DNA of 64,000 nt from Nyssa sinensis (taxonomy: Eukaryota > Streptophyta > Magnoliopsida > Cornales > Nyssaceae), in assembly GCA_008638375.1 (NCBI GenBank), contig CM018038.1, positions 13,476,515 through 13,540,514 on the forward strand. The letters are read 5' to 3'. How positions within the stretch are numbered: the stretch's first letter is position 1; the number at the start of each line of letters is the position of its first letter. The translations under genes were made by a program, and so were the position numbers. Positions 45,366-58,341 of the stretch are shown here, piece after piece. The notes below the pieces were generated by a model. That model was given only the letters and a program-made list of their open reading frames with translations, searched no databases and was not told where the DNA came from.

Positions 45366-46311
45366 CAAGATATAGTTTGACAAAATACTTGCATATAGAA
45401 ATAACAATGATTAAATCATTATGTACTGAAAAAATTACAAGAACAAAATACTCATAAATTGAACAAAGTCAACTCTCTTATCTTTTTTGAGTCACATTGG
45501 ATCATCGAAAATTTAGGTAAATTTCACCAATATGGTGCACAATAATGTAACTTCCACAATAATGTCATCCTTCCTCTATCGTCATTAAAAGTGTCATATA
45601 TAAATATAAATTTAATCCAACAGGCAATATTACATTAAGAGCAATAGGAGCTAGATGATGTTATAGTGTTATATTAGTTGTCCATTATTTCAATAATCAG
45701 ATAGACGATTAATATAGCGAGAAGTTATTGGGTATAATTGTTATTTTATATCATAATTTGATTTAACGTTACGATTTTTCATAATTATATTATTTTTTAA
45801 ATTATTAAAAAAATATCTTAAAATTTAGAATGAGTGATTGAATTTGTGAAGAAGAGTCACTGCACATCAAATAAAAATATAAGATGATGATCTCACTCTA
45901 TAATTTATCCAATATAACACAAAGAGAATTTTTGACTAATTTTTTTTAACAGAATACGATTACCCTTTCAAATAACCCTCAAATGGAGAAATTGTGAAGT
46001 TGACTACGTGTAGATTGATAACACAATTATTGGCCCTCAGGAGCATTATTATTATGCGACATACCACGAGGCATTGTTTCAATATTAATCTAATCAAACA
46101 ATTAAATGAGTAAATGACTTTACAATGAATGCAGCTAGGTTGAAAGGGGGCAAGATTTAGATACCAAATTAAAAAGAAACTTGAATTAAATATTAATAAC
46201 TAAATTATAATGAACGTAGCTATATCTCTCAAAATGAAGGCAGCTAGCTAGCCTTTGTCTCCTATTTACCTGCATGCATGACTTGTCACTGCATTTATTG
46301 ATTAAATAAAT
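45366..46311. other. AT-rich intergenic DNA
   Basis: No gene, RNA or recognisable element found. No second UGT gene follows block C here, so the duplication visible in this window ends at or before this point. Confidence 0.55.
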
Positions 46312-46820
46312 ATTAAAAAGTATTTAAAATAAATTTTTCAATTCAAAAAATTCATATTATATTTTTTCTATCAAAAAAATGTTTTAAAAAAAATCTTTTA
46401 ATACAAAAATCTAATTGTTAATTCTCATCTTAACACTATTAAAAACTATTAGTGATTATACCGAAATGACATTTTAGAAAAAAAATTACTAAAAAATATA
46501 TAAAATAAAATTTTCAATTCCAAAAAATCATAACATTTTACAAAGTAAAAATTTATTTTTTAAACATTTTAGATAAATAAAAAATATTATGTTATTTTTT
46601 TGGATTAAAGAATTTGTTGTATCTATTATTTAAAATTTTGTAAAATGTATCTTAAAAGTTATTTTAGTCTAATTAATAATATTTTCTAATAGTATTAAGA
46701 TGAAAGTTAATAATTATACTTTTTGTATTAAAAATTATAGATATTTTAGACAGAAAAAATATATTATGGACTTTTTATGTTGAAAAAATTATTTTAAAAT
46801 TATTTTAATACTTTTCCCTA
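46312..46820. mobile_element. Foldback element with arms of about 240 bp
   Basis: The left arm (AAAAAGTATTTAAAATAAATTTTTCAA... through CTCATCTTAACACTATTA...) recurs as the complement of the right arm (AAAAGTATTAAAATAATTTT... through TTTCATCTTAATACTATTA...). The arms meet near 46560, so nearly the whole 500 bp is an imperfect palindrome. No ORF. The flanks AAATAAATATT and CTAAATAATAT may contain a diverged target duplication. Long inverted arms without coding capacity suggest a Mutator-type or foldback MITE. Confidence 0.7.
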
Positions 46821-47952
46821 AATAATATATATAATACCGAAAAGGATTTTTTTCCCTATCGTTTCTTTTATTAAACAGTTGAATGCATGCAAGTAGTATT
46901 GGAAATCAAATTAAAAAGAAAAAATATACTGTTAAGATAACGTGTGAGCTTGGAGTTCTATGTCGGATAATGAATATAATATACATGATTGAATAATTCA
47001 AATTAAGATTGAAGATGTATATCAAGGCCTTCATAGACTCTCCAATGTATACACGGTGTTTACGCTTTCGTTATATTAACATATACTAATACATAATAGT
47101 AAATAATCGGCCAAGTGAATGACCCGTGATCTTTTAAACCTCATAAATTAATCCAAGCATTGGACTTGGATGAGCAAATAATCTGCCATTTTATACAATA
47201 AGTAGTTACTTCTTTGTCTAATTATTTAATAATAGATACATGACTTGCATTTACATACACATTAAATGAAAAATATAATGAAGATCAAATTTAAAATACT
47301 CAGCAGTTAAAGTCAAGTTCACGGACCTAATAAAAACATTTAATATTATTTATTTTGTGTCTCTATAGGCTAATTAAGGATGTTGCCTATGTATTATGAT
47401 AACATTATGTTTGCTTCTTTACTTCCAAAAATAATAAGAATGGCAGCTAAACATATGGACAACTACAGCTATAAGATATCAGACATTAGAGACAAATGAA
47501 TCCATAATAGCTACGAAATGAAATGAATTCAAAATGGTGTATAATTAAACAAAATGATTGTAATTGTCACATAAGATATAAGGTTTTGGACTAGTTAGGC
47601 TAGGCTTAGATTCGCGAAACGTCACTCGTGCGGCTACGAAAACATATTAAAGTTTGATTAAAAAATGGCTATGCCATGTTTGCGAGTAACAAGCAAGGCA
47701 GCTCTATCCAGTGATGAAACTACCATCCATCAGACACGCCGGAGTTTTCTTTCGGGGTTTTAGGGGCATTGCAAGTGGACGCATTGCCAAACATTACTTT
47801 ATTATTATTATATATATATAGGATTACTAAAAAAGAATCTTCTCATTAAATAAATTATGGGTTTATGGCTCGTGAATGGTTTTGGACAGTGTCTTAATAT
47901 ATAAGTTATTCCATTGGCTCGTGAATTTAGAGTTACGATAAGATGATGCATG
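46821..47952. other. Intergenic DNA left of the hAT element
   Basis: No supported gene. Short patches of higher GC near 47600-47790 (CGCGAAACGTCACTCGTGCGG) do not form an ORF. Confidence 0.5.
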
Positions 47953-47960
47953 ATACCACT

Positions 47961-50900
47961 CTGGGCGGCTAAAGGATAAAGCAGGTAAAACCTTAGCTTT
48001 AGGGCTCATAATTTTTTTTTATATTTAAAAATATATATTTATTATAATAAAATAAATAAATATTTTTGTCTTCTTCATTTCTCTTTTTTATTATACAACT
48101 ATCATCTAATAACTACTTTTTGATAATATTTATTATCTTCTCATTTATCTCATTTTACTTTTTTCAATAATTAACGTTCTTATTTTTTTATTCATAAATT
48201 TCTTTCTTTAAGTCTAAAAAGTACTCTGAAACCTGGCAACCTGCTACATTTTTTGAAAAGTACTCTGCAACCTGACATTTTGGCAGTCTGCTACACATTC
48301 ATATTGGCTTTGGGCCTTGCTGACCTTGGTCTTTGGCGTAAGCCAAATTGACAAATTCTTCCTTTTATGTTTTGGCGTATTGCATCTGTTTTGTTTACTG
48401 TATTGGATTTTGGAGTTTTGCAAATGAAGCCATTTGGAGTTGGCAAGTTGCCGTGCGTGAACCGTGAAATATTAAAAATTTTGATTAGCTTATTTTATAT
48501 TTACTGAATCTGAAGACTAAATTGCTACATAATCAGATTTTATTGTTCTAACTTTAAATTTTTTAATTTAAAATTTATATTATCTTTTAAGACATATATA
48601 ATTAGATTGTCTCTATTTTGTTTACTGTAATTAGTTCATTGAATCTTTGATTATTAATTTTGTATTAACCAATAAAAATATATATAATAATTGTTATAGA
48701 TACATTTTAATTTTTTGTATATCAAAAGAATTTAAATGTCAACTCGAAAATATGAATCTGGTTATTCAAAACTTCAAAAAAAGAAAAGAATTGAAAATTT
48801 AATACAATCTCAAAAAGGAAATCTTTATAATTTTTTTACAAATAATTAAAATAAATCAGAAAATATTAGTGAATGTTCCTTAAATGAACAAGTTAGTAAT
48901 GTAGTTGAGTTAGATGATAATAAAATACTAGAACAAGAAGATGTGATTGAAAAAACTCATATTGATCCTCAAACTCATGATGAAGAGGTAGAGAACCAAT
49001 CTGTTAATGAATTAAATGATTTTATTCCTAAAAATATTTATGATCCAAGTCAATAAAAAAATATTGATACAAATTTGAGAGATTTATTAGTAGAAAGAGG
49101 TCCAATTAGAGTTAATGATATAAATTTTTCTAAAGATAAATTCTCAAGACATTTTCCACTACAAATTATATTCAAAAGTTGGCAAACGGTGAAAAACATG
49201 AAAGAAGATTGCTAGTTTATTCAAATGACTTGGATAGAGTATTTTGTTTTTGTTGCAAATTGTTTAATAATGTTTCCAGTACAAATAAATTAGCTAATGT
49301 TGGCACTAGAGATTGGAGAAATCTTAGTGCTAAGCTTAAGAATCATGAGACAAGTAATGAGCATATTACTAATATGAGTTTATGGATTGATTTAGAAATG
49401 AGATTGTTGAAAAATAAAACAATTGATAAAAATATTCAAGAACAAATAAATAGAGATAAAGAACATTGGAAAAAAGTATTATCAAGAATTATTGCTGTAA
49501 TAAAAACTCTTGGTAAAAATAATTTGGCCTCTCGGGAAAAAATGAAAAGATCTATCAAGAAAGCAATGGAAGTTTTTTAAGTATAATTGAAATGATTGCA
49601 AAATTTGATCTGGTAATGCAGGAACATATTTGACGCATTAAACAAGATGAAATTCATAATCATTACATTGGACATAATATACAAAATGAATTGATAAATT
49701 TGTTAGCAAATGAAATTAAAAATAAAATTGTTGAACAAATTATCAACGCTAAATATTTTTCAATAATACTTGATTGCACTCCAGATGCAAGTCATCAAGA
49801 ACAAATGTCTTTTATATTATGATGTGTGGATGTTTCATCAAATCTAATTACAATTAAAGAATATTTTTTAGAATTTTTAAAAGTAGATGATACAACTAGA
49901 AAAGGTCTTTTTGATACTATCGTAGATGAAATAAAAAATATTGGACTTGATATTAATAATTTAAGAGGACAAGGGTATGATAATGGATCTAATATGAAGG
50001 GCAAACACCAAGGAGTGCAAAAAAGACTTCTAAATATAAATCTTAGATCGTTTTATACATCATGTGGTTGTCATAATTTAAATTTAGTACTTTTTGACAT
50101 AGCTAATTCTTGTACTAAAGTTATATCATTTTTTGGAGTAGTACAACGTATATATTCACTATTTTCTTTTTCTACCAAACGATGAAAAATTTTACAAGAT
50201 AATGTACATGGTCTAACTCTTAAACCATTGTCACAAACACGTTGGGAAAATTGTATTGAAAGTGTAAAAGCAATAAGATTTCAAACCCCACAAATAAGAA
50301 ATGCTTTATTGAAATTAGCAGAAGTTAGTAAAAATCCTAAAACTAAAAGTGAAGCTAATTGCTTAGCAACATATGAGCTTGAAAATTTTGAATTTTTATT
50401 AGGCATGACTATTTGGTATGATATATTATTTGCTATCAACTCGGTTAGTAAAAATTTACAATCAAAAGATATGAGTATTGATATTGCTATAGAACAATTA
50501 AAAAGTCTGCTTTCTTTTTTGAAAAAAATATAGAGAAGATAGATTTGCATCCGCTATGATTTTGTCTAAAGAAATTGCATTTGAAATGAAAATAGAACCT
50601 GTATTTCATAAAAAATGTATCATTCGTAGAAAGAAGCATTTTGATGAGAATGATAATAATGAAACAACAAAATCACTTGAAGAATCATTTAGAATCGATT
50701 ATTTTATATACATAATAGATCAAGCAATTTTTTCACTTCAAAGTAGATTTGAACAATTTAAAATATATGAAAAAAATTTTGGTTTTCTTTTTAGTGGTAA
50801 AAAATTGAAGTCACTAGACAACGATAATTTAAAAAAAAATTGTCTTAATTTTGAATGTTCCTTAAAATATAATAATTACTCAGATATTAATGGTTTAGAT

Positions 50901-51314
50901 TTATTTTCAGAATTGAAATTTTAAAAGAAATTATACAAATAGAAAATAATACTCCAATCGACACACTCAATCATATAAAAAGATTTGATTCTTTTCAAAA
51001 TGCATATATTGCTTATAGAATAATGTTAACAATCCTCGTAACCATTGCTTCAGCGGAAAGAAGTTTTTCGAAACTAAAATTAATAAAATCTTACTTGAGA
51101 TCAACAATGTCTCAAGAAAGATTAAGTGGATTGGCAATACTATCAATTGAAAAAGAAATGTTAGAAGAAATTCATTATAAAAATTTAATTAGTATTTTTG
51201 CATATCAAAAAGCTAGAAAAATAAATTTTAAATAAAAAATTTATAAAATTTTAATAAAAAAATGTCTCATTTTACAATTTGCTTTAAACCTCTGAATGTG
51301 TTGAGCCGCCCCTA
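47961..51314 (+). mobile_element. hAT transposon (Ac-type), 3.35 kb
   Basis: A perfect 8-bp target duplication ATACCACT flanks it (47953-47960 and 51315-51322). The terminal repeats are CTGGGCGGCTAAA on the left and, on the other strand, TAGGGGCGGCTCAA on the right. The interior encodes a degenerate zinc-finger/hAT-dimerisation transposase on the plus strand. The size and domain content are those of the TTF-type zinc-finger hAT lineage common in plants. Confidence 0.92.
48736..51234 (+). pseudogene. hAT transposase, TTF-type zinc finger, disrupted
   Basis: The frame starts MSTRKYESGYSKLQKKKRIE at 48736. The acidic N-terminus runs to about 49060. A frameshift near 49170 leads into the TTF-type zinc finger (NGEKHERRLLVYS, DRVFCFCCKLFN, RDWRNLSAKLKNHETSNEH) at 49179-49580. 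The catalytic core follows (YFSIILDCTPDASHQEQMSF, LRGQGYDNGSNMKGKHQGVQ, CGCHNLNLVL, LSQTRWENCIESVKAI) at about 49600-50530. Toward the C-terminus a frameshift precedes the dimerisation domain (TIASAERSFSKLKLIKSYLRS, RLSGLAILSIE) at 51023-51234. At least four stops (near 48847, 49055, 49632, 49819) and several frameshifts make it non-functional. The order and content match plant hAT proteins of about 750-800 residues. Confidence 0.88.
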
Positions 51315-51698
51315 ATACCACTTAGTCTAGTTAGCAAAGAGAAATATTATTGTCAGTTATTATTGTTCAATATTTACAATCTAATTAGTATGTATATTAC
51401 GCAATTGTAATTGTGCATAAAATAAATTTATGTAATTCACATGTTAATCAAATCATAAATATAAACACTCGTGATTGATACTAACATTCCTTTCATTAAA
51501 ATCTCATCATTTCTACTAAAAAGATGGCATCTTTGTCAAAACAATCAAACACAAACTGGTTTGCAGCAAGTAAGCAAAGTTTTTAATTGCACAACTTGCA
51601 TGACCATAGTGTTAACAAATAGTAATTTGTACAGCAGGTCACAATCCCGATGCTGCAATGCAAAATTGTAGTCTTCTCCGTTTCAATTTAAAAGAGGA
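51315..51698. other. Spacer between hAT and the next LTR element
   Basis: Begins with the right target-site copy of the hAT element. No gene; short ORFs are not recognisable. Confidence 0.6.
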
Positions 51699-52129
51699 TG
51701 TAGGACCCAAAAATTACTTTGATACTAATTATTGAACAAAAAAAATAAGAAAATAAGTAAAGTGAATAAACTAATATTTTATTGAAGAAAACTCACACAC
51801 TATTATTATTTCAGCAATCTCTCACGGTCATCACATGGCCCTCTAATTCTCTTGGCCACCACTCTATTATTTTTGTAGTACACAATTCCATATGACAGAG
51901 ACCCGCATATTTATAATTACACTGACTCTAAATCCTATACTAATTAGGATATCTAATCCCATACAAACTAGTATATCTTATTTAATTATAATGAGAAAAC
52001 TAACTCTCATTAGAATATTAGTCCAACTACAATAAGGACTATCCAAAAAGACTCCAAATATTATTAGGACTCAATAAACCAAATTAAAAAACTTTCTAAA
52101 ATTTATGGGCTTAGTTTAATTGGCCAACA
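51699..52129 (-). repeat. 3' LTR of the non-autonomous element
   Basis: 431 bp, nearly the same as 53860-54290. The coding frame from the interior ends a few codons into it. Confidence 0.85.
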
Positions 52130-53463
52130 ATGCCTCTCATAAACCAAGCTCGCCAAAGTAGCTTCACCAACACCTTCATGAGCAAGAATCTTCAAAGCAA
52201 TTTCTGTCGCTGTAAGAAGCTTTTGTGACAGCAATCTAGAACAATCATTTGTCTTCATCTTCATATGCGGATGTGGTCGAATCTTGTACTTGACATACAA
52301 CTTCTCAGCTTGTTCGGCACGATCAAAGAAACAATCCATGCTCATCCATTCAAAATCAAAATAAGTAAAACAATTATCTATGTCAATAATTTCATCATCA
52401 TAATGATGCAAAGCCTGCCAATATTTTAGAATACCAAAATCTTCCTTTTGAACAAAATCTGCACCAATAAAAGTATTAAAATCCAAACCAATATTGTAGT
52501 ATGGCAAGAATTTATCAACGCCGATGAAATCACAAATTTCAAACGACTTGGGCTTCTCAATTCTCAAAAGTTCTTGGAACTCTAAAATTTTTGTCTTCAC
52601 AAAATCAACATGGTCTCGAATAATAAAATTCTTAATACCAATAAAATCAACAAACTTTGGATTGGAACGTTCTTCAAACTCACTATGTTTTTATTCCAAA
52701 ATACTTGGCAAATTAAACAAAGTAGCAAGGCCAAAATTTTTAAAATCTTCAACTGCATTAATACCACAACATGCAAAATTTTCTTCTTTCTCAACAATTA
52801 AATTCTCAAACTGAGTAGGCTGAAATAATTCTTCAACATCTCTCAATTCACCAAAAGCAATTTTTAACAAACCCAAATTTTCATTACTATGAGTCAAAGT
52901 CAAACTTTCAACCATACAATTATTTTCATCTTCTTCAACTTCCAAAATACTTCTTTCCTCACAATTAATATTTTTTTCCTCAGAACTATTGACGAAGCTG
53001 TCAATATCATATGAATCTAAATTCAACACTTTATATGAATCATCCCAAATTGGAATGAATTCTAAAAATAATTTTGAACCATCAATCTCTTTATTTTCGT
53101 CAAACTTATCTCTTTCAAAATCAACCGCCCAATATATGTCTATGGAAGGTTTATAACCGTTCAGCGGTTTATTTTTATATGTCAAAAGAAGATCAAACCA
53201 AAACTTATATGGTGGTGGATAGTTTTGTGTGCAAACAAAAGTATTCCAATGTGCCCAATGTATTGTCTTCCTTATTATCTGGTAGAATCATTTAACTTTT
53301 TCTCATAAAGTTATTTTGATAAACGCTTCAATGCAATATCCAATACATTAAATACATTGCAAGCACTAAGATAAAGTGTAACACGATGTAACCATTCATC
53401 AATATTCTGACCACATACCCTTAAAATCTCAAACTTTTGTCCATTAACCAAAACTTTCTCCAT
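52103..53463 (-). pseudogene. Unrecognised acidic protein of the LTR element
   Basis: I do not recognise this product. It appears to start MEKVLVNGQKFEILRV at 53463 and continues ...NIDEWLHRVTLYLSACNVFNVLDIALKRL. A stop and a frame change near 53290-53320 precede the long frame 53185-52103. That frame is interrupted only by TAA at 52691-52693, after LFNLPSILE. The protein would be about 430-450 residues. The middle is Asp/Glu-rich (NSSEEKNINCEERSILEVEEDEN), and the C-terminus is more basic (YVKYKIRPHPHMKMK, ALKILAHEGVGEATLASLVYERHCW). The opening segment resembles the start of gypsy/copia gag-type proteins only loosely. There is no zinc knuckle and no DSG/DTG. It is the sole gene of the element, suggesting a packaging or accessory role, but that is inference. 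Confidence 0.6.
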
Positions 53464-53839
53464 AATTTCAAATCAACAATTTATTTAAATCACGTACCTG
53501 AGTTTATCCAAAAATTGATCTCGTCGTCCCCTTTTTTTCTTTAATCTGATCAAGTTAGCCTCCCTATTGATTAAACCATAATTTCTTTTTTTGCTTCCCA
53601 AGTATTTGTACCACCACAAGATCTTTTTTTGATCCAAACAACCATCAAATTTCAATCGAACAACTCTTTAACAAACCACTCAAGATCGCAATCTTAAGTA
53701 ATATGAGAATTACATTTCTCTGCAATAATTCAAAAACGAGACCAAACTTTGATTTTTCACAGGTTCTCAAGATCGAGATAAGACTCTGATAAATTACCCC
53801 AAGATCATAACTAGCTCTGATAAGTTACCCCCAAGATCC

Positions 53840-53857
53840 TAACTGGCTCTGATAACA
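53840..53857 (-). promoter_or_regulatory. Putative primer-binding site
   Basis: TTATCAGAGCCAG on the minus strand, two or three bases beyond the 5' LTR end; one mismatch type from the TGGTATCAGAGCC consensus. Confidence 0.6.
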
Positions 53858-53859
53858 AA

Positions 53860-54290
53860 TATAGGACCCAAAAATTACTTTGATACCAATTGTTGAACAA
53901 AAAAAATAAGAGAATAAGTAAAGTGAACAAACTAATATTTTATTGAAAAAAACTCACATACTATTATTATTTCGACAATCTCTCACGGCCATCACACGGC
54001 CCTCTAATTCTCTTGGCCACTACTCTATTATTTTTGTGGTACACAACTCCATATGACAGAGACCCGCATATTTATAATTACACTGACTCTAAATCCTATA
54101 CTAATTAGGATATCTAATCTCATACAAACTAGTATATCTTATTTAATTATAATGAGAAAACTAACTCTCATTAGAATATTAGTCCAACTATAATAAGGAC
54201 TATCTAAAAAAACTCCAAATATTATTAGGACTCAATAAACCAAATTAAGAAACTTTTTAAAATTTATGAACTTGGTTTAATTGGCCAACA
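53860..54290 (-). repeat. 5' LTR of the non-autonomous element
   Basis: 431-bp LTR starting TGTTGGCCAATTAAAC on the minus strand, with a likely TATA region near 54070-54080 (ATTATAAATATGCGGG). Confidence 0.85.
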
Positions 54291-56146
54291 AAAGAGCTCT
54301 ATTTCTTTTACAATAAGTAAATTTCACATAATAAACTTCTTGTACATGGTGAGAGGATGGTATGAGAAACATGGACATTCTTCATATTTGTTGAAATTGA
54401 AACACACCCGGCCCTAATTATTCAATTGCAAAATAATTCATGAAACAAATACGTAATATCTTTGACTTGGGAAAAAAAAACTTACCTTAATAATGATACA
54501 ACTAATTCATTAGACTAAATAATTCATTACGGCCATATTTGGACAACTAAATAAAAAGAAAATATTGAATAAGATAAGCATATATCACCTTTCCTTAGTA
54601 TAGATTTTATCCTAAAGAAATGTTACGGTCAATCATGAAGTTTGAAAACTCGATATCTGATCGATTGCATTCATCTTATATCCTATGGTAAGATATAAAT
54701 AATCTAAGATGTATTGTATAATCATTAGCCTGTATGAGTATCTTGATTCTAGACCCAAAAAAATCCATCAACTCAACAAATTACAAGTATAGACATAAAA
54801 ACCCAACCTAAAGTTGAAAATAAAAAATAAATTATACATCTCCTAGTTGGAAGAATGAGAATAGGACACATGACTATCCCTTGAAAAAAGTCATGAGTTA
54901 CCAACTAAACTAATTTCAATGTTTATATAGAGTTAATTAAATTGAAAAAAATTCAAAGGACAGTGAAAAGAAAAAACAACAACAATACAATTTCAAGGTG
55001 GCACTAAAAATGACTTAGTGCAACGTTCACTTAAATTTAAAATACTTACGTGAAATTTACAAAATGCTCAAATTTAATTTAATAATAATACCAATATAAT
55101 GAGAGATACAATTAAAACAACAACAACAACAAAACAATGGTTATTATTATTATTATTATTATTTAGAGGGAGATGTAATTACCATTAGTTACCTTTGAGT
55201 TTCAATTCATCAATAATAAAGTCTTCCATGTTTGATTAATATTACACTTTTTAAAATTTTATTTGAAATAATGTGACATTATTATGATACTAAATCATTA
55301 TTAATATTTGAAATCATATAATTAATATAATTTTTTTACATAAATATCATATTATTTAGGATGATAATGTGGGATAAATATTATTTGTAATAGTAATTTG
55401 GGAATAGTAATTTGAGATATAAATTTAAAAATTATTAACATTTTGGGTAAACTAAACAAGGAGATGACGTGGCGCAACAGCTGTAACTCGGTAACTTGAT
55501 CTAGCGGGACTATTCAATGTGCCAATGAAGATTCGTTCTTTCACGAGTATTTTGTGTGTTAGCTAAGCGCGTTACCTTGGATACTCTCACAGATCTGAAT
55601 GACCCACACTCAAGAAAGCGAAACGCTGACCGCCAGCTGGATTGTCCTCCACACATCCCAATAAAAGCTTAACAACCTGTCACCCTCCCCTCTCCGCAAC
55701 CCTCAACGTCTCTCTCATTAATTCCCTATTCCCAAATTTCTCTAAATACCCTTCTAAGATAGCACGCCGTGACCCTACGTGACAGGACATTTTGGTCAAT
55801 TAGACGGTGATTCAAACTTCAAACTTTAACTAAGCTGCAATGCTTGTAGCGAAGAAAAGCGACCCTTAATTCCACAATTTCAGGCCACTCAACCTTTACA
55901 CGCGTGGGCTCACGCTACACTTCGGTGCCACATTGGATTCTTTAGGAAGCCAAGCGTGGACACAAATGCGTTGTAAGAGCGTGAGATAACCAAAAAATCA
56001 AAAAAAAAAAAAAAAGCATTACAGAACGCACAGTTGGCTCTCTCTCGCCAAGTTATTGCAAAGCTTTGATTGATGACAGACTGCTTTTAGTGTATCTCAT
56101 TCTAAGCAGCTTGTTCCACTACACGTATATTCATGTTGATTATATG
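54291..56146. other. Intergenic DNA and upstream region of the EXORDIUM-like pair
   Basis: The left part (to about 55440) is AT-rich with a (TTA)n run at 55142-55163 and no gene. From 55450 the composition becomes balanced, as expected of a promoter region, with ACGT-core motifs (GATGACGTGGCGC near 55464, CTACGTGACAGG near 55775, ACGCGTGGGCTCACGC near 55900) that are candidate bZIP or BZR-type sites. No small ORF there is convincing. Confidence 0.55.
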
Positions 56147-56154
56147 TATATATA
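56147..56154 (+). promoter_or_regulatory. TATA box of the first tandem EXORDIUM-like gene
   Basis: TATATATA about 106 bp upstream of the ATG at 56260. The leader has a CTTTCTCTCTCT pyrimidine tract like that of the gene at 23498. Confidence 0.6.
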
Positions 56155-56259
56155 TGGCCCTCTCCTGCGCCTTCTATCTCCCACATAAACAAACCATCTC
56201 AGCTTCGTCTTTCCCTTTCTCTCTCTGAAGTCGCTGGAAATCCCTTGTTTTGGTTCAAA

Positions 56260-57210
56260 ATGGCCTCTTCTACTTCAACACATTTCATTCTATGCCTTCT
56301 CTTTGCAGTCTGTCTTTTCCATGAATCATTTGCTGCGAGAAAGCTCGCTGAATTGGTCCAAGATCAGTCTATGCTTTTGAGTTACCACAATGGGCCCCTT
56401 CTCTTTGGTAAAATCTCGATCAATCTCATTTGGTACGGCAACTTCAAGCCTTCCCAAAGAGCCATTGTCTCCGATTTCATCACCTCACTGTCTTCTTCAC
56501 AATCTCAAACCCAACCTTCCGTTGCCACCTGGTGGAGTACCACTGATAAATACTACCACCTCGCCAACTCCAAGAAACCCTCTTCTCTCTCACTTTCTCT
56601 CGGCAGACAAATACTTGATGAAAGCTACTCGCTCGGAAAGTCGCTCACACAGAAGCAAATCGTACAATTGGCATCGAAGGGTAATCAAAGAAACGCCATC
56701 AACATTGTCTTGACATCCTCTGATGTAACCGTTGATGGGTTCTGTTCAAGCAGGTGCGGGACTCATGGTTCCTCCAAAAGTGCCCTGGTTAAGGGTAAGA
56801 ATTACAGGTTTGCCTATATCTGGGTTGGTAATTCGGAGACTCAGTGCCCAGGTTTCTGCGCATGGCCCTTCCACCAGCCCATTTTCGGATCACAGGCTCC
56901 ACCCCTGGTCGCACCCAACAATGACGTAGGTTTAGACGGCATGGTCATAAACTTGGCGAGCCTATTGGCTGCCACAGCCACGAACCCATTTGGAAATGGC
57001 TACTTCCAGGGACCAGCAGGTGCACCTCTAGAGGCTGCCTCGGCTTGTCCAGGAGTTTATGCTAAGAATGCCTATCCTGGCTATGCTGGGGACCTGTTGG
57101 TAGACCCTACGACTGGTGCTAGCTACAATGCGCACGGTGCAAATGAGAGAAAGTACTTGCTTCCTGCCATATTTGATCCTTCTACTTCGACTTGTTCCAC
57201 TTTGGTTTAA
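56260..57210 (+). CDS. EXORDIUM-like secreted protein, tandem copy 1
   Basis: A single-exon gene of 316 residues with all family landmarks. Signal peptide in residues 1-26 ([17 protein letters not shown], then ARKLAEL), [126 protein letters not shown] and the ending CSTLV. The start is the ATG at 56260 in AAAATGG context; there is no upstream in-frame ATG. Members of this family act in the apoplast and promote cell expansion downstream of brassinosteroids and carbon status. It is a tandem duplicate of the gene 2.1 kb downstream, with several DNA stretches identical (for example 56449-56530). One oddity is NERKYLLPA where other copies have NGRKYLLPA. It looks functional. Confidence 0.95.
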   Translation: MASSTSTHFILCLLFAVCLFHESFAARKLAELVQDQSMLLSYHNGPLLFGKISINLIWYGNFKPSQRAIVSDFITSLSSSQSQTQPSVATWWSTTDKYYHLANSKKPSSLSLSLGRQILDESYSLGKSLTQKQIVQLASKGNQRNAINIVLTSSDVTVDGFCSSRCGTHGSSKSALVKGKNYRFAYIWVGNSETQCPGFCAWPFHQPIFGSQAPPLVAPNNDVGLDGMVINLASLLAATATNPFGNGYFQGPAGAPLEAASACPGVYAKNAYPGYAGDLLVDPTTGASYNAHGANERKYLLPAIFDPSTSTCSTLV

Positions 57211-58293
57211 TTAAGAATGGGGGTGCTGTGTAAAGAGATATTATAGTTCATTGATTCATTCATTTGTTTGGTTTCTGTGATTAATAATATAAAAGAGTAA
57301 ATGACTTCGGTTTGCTTTTCCATGAGCTGAGTGTTTATAGCTAATTTTCTTTGTCTTTCTTACAATTAAATGAGATCAGAAGACTCAGAACTCACATTGG
57401 ATCATGCCCTTGCCAGTTAATATTACTAGAGGGCATGCCGCATGGGTGAACGCAAATTGGGCCCTAATAATATGCCCCATTTACGCAAATAAAAAAGAAA
57501 AATTGAAAAAGATTACATTAAGAACATTTGAAATGCATTATTAATGTTGTACTTAATAATTATAAGCTATCAGGGTGTTATGACATAACCTAAAAGACCA
57601 TACTCTATCAGGATATAAGCTTGTACAGGATATTCATGTGTTACAAATGTTTATCGACACACAATTGTATAACTCTCCAAGAATCTTGATTGTGCTCATA
57701 TTCTAATTGGTTTTAAGCATTTACTAGCCATCTCATTAAAAAAAACAAAGTCAAAAGTAAAGTGGTAGCATAGTACTATTTTTATTGTGATTTGTGTATT
57801 TCAGGTGATCTCATAGTAATAATATTTACTTAAATCACAATAAAATTAGCAATCTATTACCATACCATTGAACAATTTTTTCATCTCATCAATGAACTCC
57901 TATATATAAAGGGCATTCGTCAACATTTGGACTAATAGAAATTCAACAGGTAAAGAAAGTATAATTCAAGATTTTTTAACTTTAAAAGACGTTATATGAG
58001 TAAGAATTCTAGCTAACGAAGTATGCAATTTGATAGAAGGAAAAAAGTGTTCCCATCATCCATTAACTTGATAATTGATGCATGTGTGATTATGTGCAAT
58101 GCAATGCAAACTTTGGCAAGTTATTTGAGCGTCAGCCTTCGTTCTAAACTTAACCTTTTAATTTCTAACATTCAATAATTGCGAATGAAAATTGTTAAAA
58201 TTCGATTTTTTTTTAAAGTCAATCCAATTATAGATTCTATAGCATAGAGTGGAGGGTGGCTGTGGCTCAGGCTGCTCAGCTAATGGAGTTTTT

Positions 58294-58341
<48 letters not shown>

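Larger units (their letters stand above)
51699..54290 (-). mobile_element. Non-autonomous LTR retrotransposon with an unknown ORF
   Basis: LTRs of 431 bp lie at 51699-52129 and 53860-54290, starting TGTTGGCC on the minus strand. A purine-rich tract GAGAGGCAT abuts the 3' LTR, and a primer-binding-like site TTATCAGAGCCAG follows the 5' LTR at 53840-53857. Both LTRs also contain an internal GGTATCAAAG-type motif. The 1.7-kb interior carries one acidic coding region on the minus strand and no reverse transcriptase, integrase or protease. The 5-bp flanks GAGGA and AAAGA do not match cleanly. The LTRs differ at scattered positions, a few percent. Confidence 0.85.
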
